Shown here: positions 1 through 6,856 of the stretch, one piece after another
Numbering within the stretch: the stretch's first letter is position 1
How the letters are laid out: every line of letters begins with the position of its first letter
Notes under the pieces: model-generated
What the model was told of the DNA's origin: nothing
The model's database searches: none
What the model saw: only the letters and a program-made list of their open reading frames with translations
Translations under genes and position numbers: made by a program
Origin: Treponema sp.
GTDB taxonomy: Bacteria; Spirochaetota; Spirochaetia; Treponematales; Treponemataceae
Assembly (NCBI GenBank): GCA_024691265.1
Contig: JAILNT010000245.1
Span: 1-6,856, forward strand
Direction: 5' to 3'
Length of the DNA stretch: 6,856 nt

Positions 1-22
1 GGAGTTGATATGGAGTTGATAT
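1..22. repeat. Perfect 11-base tandem direct repeat at the window edge
   Basis: The unit GGAGTTGATAT occurs twice back to back (1-11 and 12-22), 40 bases beyond the phosphatase stop codon. The third position would begin AAAATAA, so the array ends at 22 on this side, but it may continue to the left of the window. It could be a small minisatellite, a pair of protein binding sites ahead of the next gene, or chance. Nothing in the window decides between these. Confidence 0.7.
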
Positions 23-62
23 AAAATAAAAATAGAAAAAATAAATAATATTACAATTCAAA
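23..62. other. AT-rich 3' flank with no visible terminator hairpin
   Basis: This stretch is almost entirely A and T, reading as T-rich on the transcribed strand after the TAG stop of the phosphatase gene. I see no GC-containing stem in front of the T-rich run, so it is not a typical rho-independent terminator. Transcription may continue beyond the left edge or end by another mechanism. Confidence 0.5.
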
Positions 63-3000
63 CTAATCAGCACGACGTATAGCCAAAAGGGTTAAATCAT
101 CAAGCTGTTCATCTTCTCTAAGGAAAGTATATTCAAGATAATTAGAATCTTCAGATATTTCATTCTTATTTTCACAATAATAATTATAAAGATTAAAATG
201 CTTTTTCAAAAAGGCATCTATTCTTTTATCAATCTGGACTGTATCAAGTTCTGTAACATCAGAAGGTTTATACATTCTAAACACCTTTTCTACAGCTGCT
301 AAAGCTATGACAGCTTCTTCTATGGAACCGTCACAGCTTGTAAAATCAAACTCTAAATGTTCATTAATAACAGGATTATGATATTTTTCAAGAACATATA
401 CTCTTTTTGCAAAGACAGCTTCTATAATAGCTTTTACTCTGTCAGGCTCCATTTGTTCACTTTCAGAGCCAACTTTATGATTTTCATGTACATCACCCGG
501 ATTATCAGAAAAATCACACTTTTTCACATGAAATTCTTCGTCTCTGAATTTTCTCGTAGATTCTTCTATACCATCAGTATATAAGAACAAAACATCGCCT
601 TTTTTCAAAAGCTGCTTTTCAACAGAAAAACCACCTTTCATTTCAACCATAAAAGAAGGTAGAGGTCCAGCTGCTGGAGTTTCAGGAAGGGTAACAACTT
701 TTTCATAACCAAGAGAATTATCATATATATGTACAATATTATCACCGGCATTACAAAGATATACATTTCCAGTTTTTGTATCACACAAACAAAGAATAAT
801 TGTTGCAAATTTTCCTTTTAAGCCTAAAGGCTCAATAAAATCATTTATTTGCATAATCAGGCTATCAAGTTTTGTACCGTTTTTTTCAAATGTCCAGCTT
901 TCAAAATATTTTCTGAACAAAGTTGCAACAACTGTCATAATAAGGGCAGCTGGAACTCCATGACCAGAAACATCGCATTTTATTATTGCAAACCATCTGT
1001 TATCAAGTTTTTTATAATCAAAATAGTCTCCAGAAACACCAGAAGCTCCTTCATAGTAGCCAAAACACTGTACAGGTCCTTCTTTAAGTTCTGCAATAGT
1101 TAACTTTCCCCCCTTTGAACTTGGGGACAAAGGCAAAAATGCCTGCTGAACAACTTTTCCGTCCATAAGAAGTTTTTCATCTTCAGCGGCTTTTACAAGA
1201 CTTTTAGTCATTTCATTTATTTTTTCACCCAGAGAGCTTATTTCATCATTACCACCTATAGAAATATTCTTTCCAGCAAGTTTCATTTTATCCTGGGTAT
1301 CACTAATCATGGAAACATAGCTTTCAAGTTTTTTTATAGGCTTAATAATTATAGATGAAACAATAATCGCTCCTATTGTTCCTAGTGTAACTGCAATAAT
1401 TGCAATTAAAGTTGAAGTGAAGAAAATAGTATTTTTTGCACTTCGAATTTCAGCAATAAGTTTATCTGTGGAAACTGCAATATAAATTATTCCATGCACA
1501 AAAGTATCACTTGTTCCCTGTCTATATAATACTGGCTTATAAAATATATACTCGTTTGTATCACTGCTGATATGATTTTCATCATAAGGAGGATAGGCTG
1601 ATGAAGCTTTTGAAGCAATATCACTAAGAACCGAAGAAAGACGATTATTTAAAAGCATTGTTACACTTCCTATTTCATCTCGCCTTTTTATACTTTCTTC
1701 ATCATTTTTACTTATAAGTTCAAGCCCTTCTTCTGTTAATTCTGCAATGTTAGTGGCAATATCAGAAACTTCATTAGCGGCAATTTCATTTAATTCACCA
1801 CACTTTTTTGCTATATCAGCAAAAGTTTCATCTAAAAGGCGTGAAGAACCATAAGTTAATTCTCCGTCTATTTTATTTTCAATATCTTTATCATTTGATG
1901 CCCATACATAATCAAGATTTACATTTTCCCCATTTATTTCAAGCCCCGTAATAGTTGCATATCTAGCTTCTGTTAATGCATTCGTCTGATTTGGAAGATT
2001 ACTTAATTCAAGAACATTTGCTGATGGCATATAGGCTTTTACCCCACTTGAAAGACTTTCAAGTAAGACATTTACCCTGTTTTTCAAACCTGATGACAAA
2101 GTTTTTTCCTGATTTCTAACCATCATAAATCCTAAAGGAACAGAAACTAAAGAAACAACCATGATAACAAGTATTGCAGTAAACAAAGAAAGTTTTATTT
2201 TCAAACTTATTTTTTTATTTGCAAATAGGTTAATTTTTTTATCAGCTTTTACTTTCATAGCCCTACCCTCTAAGACAGCTTTTATATCACTACGTACAAT
2301 AAGTAATTCACCAGCAATATTTTTTATTTCCAATAATGCAAATATAAATCCAAATATTGAAAGTATAAAAACAGATGCTAAGAAAATAATACCTGCATCT
2401 ATTATATACTTTTTAGGAACATAAGCATTCCATTGAACTTTATATTCATACTCACTTTCAAATTTAACCGTGCCATTTCTTTCTATCCTTAATAAAGGTT
2501 TTGAAAAATAAACACCTCTGTTAGTATGTTTTAGCCCTATTTTATAAACACCTTCTTCAAGGTCTCTTGTGTGAATACCTGTAATCTCATTATTACTTAC
2601 AACTTTAAATCCATCGGTAAAAGTCATATCATAAGGAGCTTTTCCATCTCTATCAAAATAGATTTCTTCAATAGTACCATCAAATAAAAAGTCTGTACCA
2701 GCTATGGATATAGAAACATCATTAAATACATCTTTTTTAGTATCAATACTTATAATAGAAGTTACAGCCTTATACTTATTAAGTATCACGACAGAGTAAG
2801 CACTATTACTTACATTACCAACAGAATCTATGGCAGAAACAGAGAATACATAAACGCCATTTCTTTTATCTTTATAAAGGAAAGAGGTGTTTTTACCACG
2901 AATTCTTTTTGGAGCTTTATTATTTTTCTTTATTTTTGCATCACATCTCTTTAATAATGCTTCTACTGCATTTTTATTTTTTGAACTATTCAAATTAAGT

Positions 3001-4724
3001 GGATTATAGTCTGTAGAAATTAATTGAGACGGCAGACTTGATATATATTCAAGATTCCATGAATACCCGGCAATATCGTCATCTTCTTCATCTGCTTTTT
3101 TCCATTGTACAGAGAAAGTATTAGATTTCATAAAACCTAATGAATCTGTTTTCATTGGTAAAATGATAGGCATTTCAGGAGGTGTTGTGTCTCTACAATA
3201 GGCTATGGAAGCACTTTCAGACCAGTTTCCAGCAAAATCAAGGCAGCGTACTTTGAAATACCAGTAGCCATCTTCTGTAGCATCTCCCGTGAGATTTAAA
3301 TCTGAAGCCTTTTTTGAAAGAACTTTTTCAGGTTCAGCTTCTTCATCTTGAGTCCATATCCATGAATAGCCTTCTATTCCAGAAGAATCTTCCGGTAATT
3401 TTACTCTGACGCGAACTTTACTAGCTGTAGATTTTTTTCCTTCCTTAAAAGATTTAGCTGTTAAGGAAGGAGGAGCGACAGTGTGGTCAGATTTTAGCTG
3501 ATATATTCTTGAAGAACTTTCTTTTTTTCCAGTTTCCTGCCATATAAAAGAAAGTCCCTGCTCTCCCCTACATACAACAGGATAAGCAAAAGCAGAAGAG
3601 CGTTTATAAGAAGATATTTCATCGCTAGATTCCCATGAATATTCTCCCTTTTTTACAAGATTAACAACATCATTTCCGTGTCTGTTATCAAACCAAATAA
3701 GGTACAAGTCTTTTTTATAAACAAAAAAAGCCGGTCTATGAGCACTACCGCTAGTATTAAGTTCAAATGCCGTATTCTGAACAAAAGAGCCATCTTCATT
3801 AAGTTCTGCAACCCAAACATGAGCATTTTCAGATGTGTAATAAGTTCTTTCCCATGCAATATAAAGCTTATTATCAATATTTCTAAATAAAGACGGGCGT
3901 TGATTATGATAAAGTTCAAATTTAGAAGAAAAGCTTTGAAATGAATTTTCGTTACTGATAAGAACAGGTTCACTCCATTCTAATTGTCCTTCTTTTTCAC
4001 CTTTATATCCTAATGTTTTATAGAGCTGATAAACAAGTCTTGAACCATTATTATATTGTGCCTGAAAGATAACTAAATCAACATTTTTATTTTCGTTTTT
4101 TACAGGGATAAGAACAGGTATAAAAGGATTGTAAAAAGACCCCTCTTTTAGAAAATGCGAAAATTCACTCCAGGATTTTCCATCTTTAGAAGTTGCATAC
4201 ATAAGGGAAAATGTATTTTCAAAGCCTTGCGTTGCAAATAAAGTAAAACCGCCAGAAGCATTTGCATAAATACGAGGTGCTAATAAAGGAGCATCTTCTA
4301 TAAAAGGAAAGTCATATTCTGAATAAGAATCTCCCTTGTCGTATGATGTAAAAACTGAAAGAGTATTAGAAGTTGTAAGGACAGCTACCGCAATAACTCC
4401 ATCATCATTCATCGCAACAGAATATTGATCCGGAACTTCTCCTGAATATTCATAAGGTCCTGCAAAACGCTCGACTTTCTCCCAATTTTCACCATCATAG
4501 GTTTTCATTGAAGATATATATATAACGGATTTTTTGCTATCAACTTCTTCCCAATAAATAACAGAAGGCTTTGAAAGGTCTTTACCATTTGAAAGGCTTT
4601 GGGGAAATCTTGAATCTGTATCTGTAAGAACAAAAGGGTCGTCCCAATAAAAATCAGTTGCAAAAACTAAAGTCGAAATAAAAATTATAAATATGAGGCT
4701 GATATATTTCTTTATACAAATCAC
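63..4724 (-). CDS. Membrane-anchored SpoIIE/RsbU-type PP2C serine phosphatase with two periplasmic sensor modules
   Basis: A 1553-residue receptor phosphatase. Residues 1-22 form a signal peptide (KK at 5-6, hydrophobic core, likely cleavage after VFA). Residues 23-412 resemble a sialidase-type propeller: Asp-boxes near 75-81, 127-134 and 179-185, and RP...W strand pairs at 276-291 and 330-344. Two Ig/Fn3-like domains follow (about 416-514 and 515-650, each with GYSW and a D-x2-GN motif), then an IPT-like domain (653-747). Membrane helices lie near 773-798, 844-869 and 1098-1124. The 870-1097 segment is Cache-like with a helical middle. HAMP (1125-1178) has P1129 and DEI 1160-1162. The PP2C domain (1190-1551) keeps the probable metal aspartates D1233, D1251 (DVSGHG), D1384 (YTDG) and D1543 (DDLT), so it should be active. 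By family knowledge, such enzymes dephosphorylate phosphoserine on STAS anti-anti-sigma proteins; the substrate is not encoded here. The GTG start is chosen because it gives the signal peptide and overlaps the upstream stop; the next Met is residue 73. The fold of the N-terminal half is inferred from motifs. Confidence 0.93.
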   Translation of the reverse strand: MICIKKYISLIFIIFISTLVFATDFYWDDPFVLTDTDSRFPQSLSNGKDLSKPSVIYWEEVDSKKSVIYISSMKTYDGENWEKVERFAGPYEYSGEVPDQYSVAMNDDGVIAVAVLTTSNTLSVFTSYDKGDSYSEYDFPFIEDAPLLAPRIYANASGGFTLFATQGFENTFSLMYATSKDGKSWSEFSHFLKEGSFYNPFIPVLIPVKNENKNVDLVIFQAQYNNGSRLVYQLYKTLGYKGEKEGQLEWSEPVLISNENSFQSFSSKFELYHNQRPSLFRNIDNKLYIAWERTYYTSENAHVWVAELNEDGSFVQNTAFELNTSGSAHRPAFFVYKKDLYLIWFDNRHGNDVVNLVKKGEYSWESSDEISSYKRSSAFAYPVVCRGEQGLSFIWQETGKKESSSRIYQLKSDHTVAPPSLTAKSFKEGKKSTASKVRVRVKLPEDSSGIEGYSWIWTQDEEAEPEKVLSKKASDLNLTGDATEDGYWYFKVRCLDFAGNWSESASIAYCRDTTPPEMPIILPMKTDSLGFMKSNTFSVQWKKADEEDDDIAGYSWNLEYISSLPSQLISTDYNPLNLNSSKNKNAVEALLKRCDAKIKKNNKAPKRIRGKNTSFLYKDKRNGVYVFSVSAIDSVGNVSNSAYSVVILNKYKAVTSIISIDTKKDVFNDVSISIAGTDFLFDGTIEEIYFDRDGKAPYDMTFTDGFKVVSNNEITGIHTRDLEEGVYKIGLKHTNRGVYFSKPLLRIERNGTVKFESEYEYKVQWNAYVPKKYIIDAGIIFLASVFILSIFGFIFALLEIKNIAGELLIVRSDIKAVLEGRAMKVKADKKINLFANKKISLKIKLSLFTAILVIMVVSLVSVPLGFMMVRNQEKTLSSGLKNRVNVLLESLSSGVKAYMPSANVLELSNLPNQTNALTEARYATITGLEINGENVNLDYVWASNDKDIENKIDGELTYGSSRLLDETFADIAKKCGELNEIAANEVSDIATNIAELTEEGLELISKNDEESIKRRDEIGSVTMLLNNRLSSVLSDIASKASSAYPPYDENHISSDTNEYIFYKPVLYRQGTSDTFVHGIIYIAVSTDKLIAEIRSAKNTIFFTSTLIAIIAVTLGTIGAIIVSSIIIKPIKKLESYVSMISDTQDKMKLAGKNISIGGNDEISSLGEKINEMTKSLVKAAEDEKLLMDGKVVQQAFLPLSPSSKGGKLTIAELKEGPVQCFGYYEGASGVSGDYFDYKKLDNRWFAIIKCDVSGHGVPAALIMTVVATLFRKYFESWTFEKNGTKLDSLIMQINDFIEPLGLKGKFATIILCLCDTKTGNVYLCNAGDNIVHIYDNSLGYEKVVTLPETPAAGPLPSFMVEMKGGFSVEKQLLKKGDVLFLYTDGIEESTRKFRDEEFHVKKCDFSDNPGDVHENHKVGSESEQMEPDRVKAIIEAVFAKRVYVLEKYHNPVINEHLEFDFTSCDGSIEEAVIALAAVEKVFRMYKPSDVTELDTVQIDKRIDAFLKKHFNLYNYYCENKNEISEDSNYLEYTFLREDEQLDDLTLLAIRRAD
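3438..3471. repeat. 11-bp perfect inverted repeat inside the phosphatase gene
   Basis: TCCTTCCTTAA (3438-3448) and TTAAGGAAGGA (3461-3471) are exact reverse complements separated by 12 bases. In the minus-strand message they would form an 11-bp stem. The stem pairs a Shine-Dalgarno-like AAGGAAGGA with a CU-rich arm, and falls in codons about 418-430, the linker between the propeller and the first Ig-like domain. Neither strand has a T-tract directly after the stem, so it does not look like a terminator. Confidence 0.6.
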
Positions 4725-6856
4725 AATAAAGCGTCCACTCTTTTCTTTAATTCGAGAATCTTTGTAGAATTGTTGTTAGACTTTTTTTGAAGTAATTGCT
4801 CAACCAAAGTCTTTGCTGCTATATAATTTCCTCTCTGGTATTCCTGAATAGCTTTATTATAGCTAGCTTCATCTGCAGAAGAAAGAACGACAGAAGCATT
4901 TCCGCCCACTTTAGATTGAACATAATCTACTAGATTTTCGGTATCTGAACTTTCAGGATTAAGAGAAATAGATTCATTAAGCAAGTTAAGAGCTGTTTTT
5001 AACTGGCTTTCATTATTTTTAGAAGATTCAATTAATTTTTTCGCTTTTGCAGCAAGTTCTTCAGCTTTTCGCTTGCTAGAAGTATCTACAGGTTTTCTTC
5101 GTATTCCTATTTCTATTTCTACATCATAGATAAGTTGTTTCAATCCTGGATATTTAGGATTTATTGCATATAAGTCAAGTAAATCTGTATAAGATTGGTT
5201 TCGGTTATCAGGATTCTTGTAATTCTGTTTTGCACTTTCCACTTTTAATTTAAAAAGCTCTGCAAAAGCTTCTGGGTCTGTAATTTGATTTATTTTCAAA
5301 CTTAAAAGGCTTGCTTCCTGATTTAGAGGATATACAATTTGTAATTCATGTATCTTTTTTCTTGCATTATCAAAGCTTTCCATAGCAGCTTTTTTCTTTC
5401 CTGCATTTAACTCTTTTTTTCCCTGTTCAAAGTATTTATTAGCCATATTTAATATTTGGGACATTTCAGGATACAAAGGTGCCGTAACAGGTATTGTTCG
5501 TCCTGTTTTCAAAGAAAGAGCATTATTTACAAGAGATAAAAGATTTCTTATTTCCTGATTTTCTTCAACATTTGTAACAGACCATCTGTCTTTTGCTCTT
5601 GTTAAAAGATTTTCTGCATTTTCAAAATTTCCATTATAGTAAAAATTTCTGGCTTCAGTTATAAGTTCTCGAACTTCTCGAATAACAAGTACATTTTCTT
5701 CCTGTGCAATTTTTACACCTAAAGAAGAAAGCTTTGTATCACTATCATGTCTTAATTCTTCTGATTCATTATAAGATAAAGATTCATTATATTTTTCTCT
5801 TGCTTTCTGAAGATTTTTTCTTGCTCCTTCAAAGTCATCTCGTTCAAGAGATGATAAAGCCTGCTTATAACGGCTTTCTGCTTCTACTCTCGACCTTTCT
5901 GCAAGTCTTAAATATTCATCTGTCTTAGTTTTTAGAGCTGTAACCATTCCATAAGTTTTGTTAAGGGCAGCTATATAATCATCTACAGTCTTTTTGCTAG
6001 TAGCTGTAGTTTCAGGATAAAGTTTATTCCATGAAAGCATATCGGAGTAGGAAACAAGGATTTCTTTTGATTCTGTATAAGAGTCAATCAAATTTTTTAA
6101 TATTTCAGAAGCTTTTGTTGTAAAATGTATATCTTGCCCCGAAAATAGATTTTCTGCATTTTCATAATTTTCGTTATAGCTATAAAAAATATTTTTACCA
6201 GATTCACTAAAATAAAGTCCCAATCTGTTCCATATATCAATAGAAGTTTCTTTACTCTTTTTATAAACTTCATCATTCAAACTTTTATAATGTTCTAAAC
6301 AACCTTCCCACTTATTAAGATTTTCAGACCATGAATCATTAACTGCACATAAAGAAATCTGATTATCATAAACCGCTACAGAGCTTACCCAGTCTTTTAT
6401 ATTGGCTTCTTCTATATTTTCATAGTTTTGAACTTTTACATCTTCTTCTATCATTAATTTCATTGCTTCTATTAAAGTCATACTAGAAGAAGCATATTTA
6501 GAAACTGTATCGAGAGAATCTATATAGGATAAAGAAGCTTCTTTTGAATAATTTTTTGTTTCAGGAGATACAAGTTCATATATTTCATCTGTAGCTTTTG
6601 AAATATAAGCAAAATCATTTATATCATTAGCACAGCTTTCTGCCTGATTATATTTATCAAAAGGTGATTCCATTGATGAGAATTGTTTTGCTTTTTTATT
6701 TGTAGCTGCAAGTGCATGACTTTTCATATTTTCAACAAGACTATTCCATTGATAATCCATTGCACCTAAAATTCCTGTTCTTTTATCATTAGGACGACCT
6801 AATGTAAAATAAGTTGTAAAAGCTATAAAAGAAGCATCTGTTAAATCTGGAAAAGA
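4721..6856 (-). CDS. TPR-like helical repeat protein, 5' end outside the window (partial)
   Basis: The reading frame is open from the right edge to TGA at 4721-4723, giving 711 visible residues. The first Met (6758-6760) is probably internal. The 32 codons before it are all sense codons, and all 32 end in A or T while positions one and two are mixed, as expected for coding sequence. Numbering from that Met, TPR-like helix pairs are visible at about 296-330 (DDFEGARKNLQKA), 365-392 (GNFENAENLLTRA), 435-475 (GKKKAAMESFDNA), 565-617 and 632-677 (YQRGNYIAAKTLVEQLL). The first ~290 residues are also helical, rich in Trp, Tyr and Ser, and hold one more NYENAENL motif at 198-205. No enzyme motif was recognised. 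Such repeats normally scaffold protein complexes. Location cannot be decided because any signal peptide is off the window. The overlap with the phosphatase gene suggests a shared operon and possibly a partner role, which is inference. The alternative is a shorter cytoplasmic protein starting at 6760, where AGGTG lies close upstream. Confidence 0.85.
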   Translation of the reverse strand, partial: SFPDLTDASFIAFTTYFTLGRPNDKRTGILGAMDYQWNSLVENMKSHALAATNKKAKQFSSMESPFDKYNQAESCANDINDFAYISKATDEIYELVSPETKNYSKEASLSYIDSLDTVSKYASSSMTLIEAMKLMIEEDVKVQNYENIEEANIKDWVSSVAVYDNQISLCAVNDSWSENLNKWEGCLEHYKSLNDEVYKKSKETSIDIWNRLGLYFSESGKNIFYSYNENYENAENLFSGQDIHFTTKASEILKNLIDSYTESKEILVSYSDMLSWNKLYPETTATSKKTVDDYIAALNKTYGMVTALKTKTDEYLRLAERSRVEAESRYKQALSSLERDDFEGARKNLQKAREKYNESLSYNESEELRHDSDTKLSSLGVKIAQEENVLVIREVRELITEARNFYYNGNFENAENLLTRAKDRWSVTNVEENQEIRNLLSLVNNALSLKTGRTIPVTAPLYPEMSQILNMANKYFEQGKKELNAGKKKAAMESFDNARKKIHELQIVYPLNQEASLLSLKINQITDPEAFAELFKLKVESAKQNYKNPDNRNQSYTDLLDLYAINPKYPGLKQLIYDVEIEIGIRRKPVDTSSKRKAEELAAKAKKLIESSKNNESQLKTALNLLNESISLNPESSDTENLVDYVQSKVGGNASVVLSSADEASYNKAIQEYQRGNYIAAKTLVEQLLQKKSNNNSTKILELKKRVDALL
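4725..4740 (-). promoter_or_regulatory. Weak ribosome binding site and coupled start of the phosphatase gene
   Basis: On the minus strand GAGTGGA ends nine bases before the GTG start and is the only Shine-Dalgarno-like element nearby. It is weak and lies inside the last codons of the upstream gene. With a GTG start and a GTGA stop-start overlap, translation probably depends on ribosomes finishing the upstream gene. The motif is seen; the coupling is inferred from this common arrangement. Confidence 0.45.
5607..5624. repeat. 18-base direct repeat, copy A (copy B at 6147-6164)
   Basis: AGATTTTCTGCATTTTCA is identical at 5607-5624 and 6147-6164, in the same reading frame and exactly 540 bases (180 codons) apart. 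Both copies encode the same helix motif, ENAENL, within N-(F/Y)-ENAENL. It is best read as two related TPR-type helices within the TPR-like gene, from either internal duplication or shared codon choice. Confidence 0.6.
6147..6164. repeat. 18-base direct repeat, copy B (copy A at 5607-5624)
   Basis: Second copy of the repeat, encoding ENAENL within NYENAENLF in the N-terminal half of the TPR-like protein. This half has no other obvious TPR motif, so the copy is the main sign that repeats extend into it. Confidence 0.6.

Noticed and set aside
23..62. T-rich stretch after the phosphatase stop as a rho-independent terminator
   Set aside because: No stable GC-containing stem precedes the T-rich run.
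879..891. A-AAA-AAC slippery heptamer in the phosphatase reading frame (codons for EKN near residue 1281)
   Set aside because: Such heptamers are common in AT-rich coding sequence. The zero frame continues through conserved PP2C motifs, and no alternative product or downstream stimulator was seen.
357..1103. Short open frames on the plus strand (357-584 and 849-1103) within the phosphatase gene
   Set aside because: They are antisense to the conserved PP2C domain, have Phe/Ile/Lys-rich low-complexity translations and no recognisable domain.
1109..1132. Small inverted repeat CCTTTG ... CAAAGG near the G6 tract considered as a terminator
   Set aside because: The stem is only six pairs, lies inside the catalytic domain and has no following T-tract on the coding strand.
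2161..2424. Plus-strand open frame opposite the membrane helices of the phosphatase
   Set aside because: Its hydrophobic look is a by-product of reading the membrane-helix codons in reverse; no ribosome binding site or family match was seen.
3653..3973. Overlapping open frames on both strands within the propeller region (including 3678-3890 plus)
   Set aside because: Both overlap the propeller repeats of the real gene, which explain the sequence; no independent coding evidence.
4659..4724. Phosphatase N-terminus as a lipoprotein signal
   Set aside because: There is no cysteine at the end of the hydrophobic core; the VFA ending fits signal peptidase I or an uncleaved anchor instead.
5704..5928. 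Plus-strand open frame rich in Leu and His opposite the TPR-like gene
   Set aside because: It is the reverse reading of Lys/Glu-rich TPR helices; no start signal or recognisable domain.

Overview
The window is AT-rich (GC about one third in the lines I sampled) and carries two long genes on the minus strand, read from right to left, plus about 60 bases of 3' flank at the left edge. Protein style and domain combination suggest a spirochete of the Treponema group, probably host- or gut-associated. The clues are a very large SpoIIE/RsbU-type phosphatase with an extended C-terminus beside a long TPR-like protein, and Lys/Asn/Ser-rich, AT-ending coding sequence. This assignment rests on recognition only, with no database search.

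Layout, in transcription order (right to left): (1) 6856 to 4721, a helical TPR-like repeat protein whose 5' end lies outside the window. (2) 4724 to 63, a 1553-residue membrane-anchored serine phosphatase. Its start GTG overlaps the stop of the first gene as GTGA, so the two are almost certainly one transcription unit and translationally coupled. (3) 1 to 62, a non-coding flank with a perfect 11-base tandem repeat at the window edge. No promoter or rho-independent terminator is visible, and no RNA gene, mobile element or CRISPR array was recognised.

The phosphatase is the main item of interest. It has a signal peptide, a sialidase-like (Asp-box) beta-propeller, two Ig/Fn3-like domains, an IPT-like domain, a membrane helix and a short cytoplasmic loop. 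A complete second receptor follows: membrane helix, Cache-like periplasmic domain, membrane helix, HAMP and PP2C/SpoIIE catalytic domain. It looks like a large periplasmic recognition module fused in front of a normal Cache-HAMP-PP2C receptor. By family knowledge the output would be dephosphorylation of a STAS-domain anti-anti-sigma protein or similar regulator, but no such partner is encoded here. The coupled TPR protein may be an assembly or sensing partner; this is inference.
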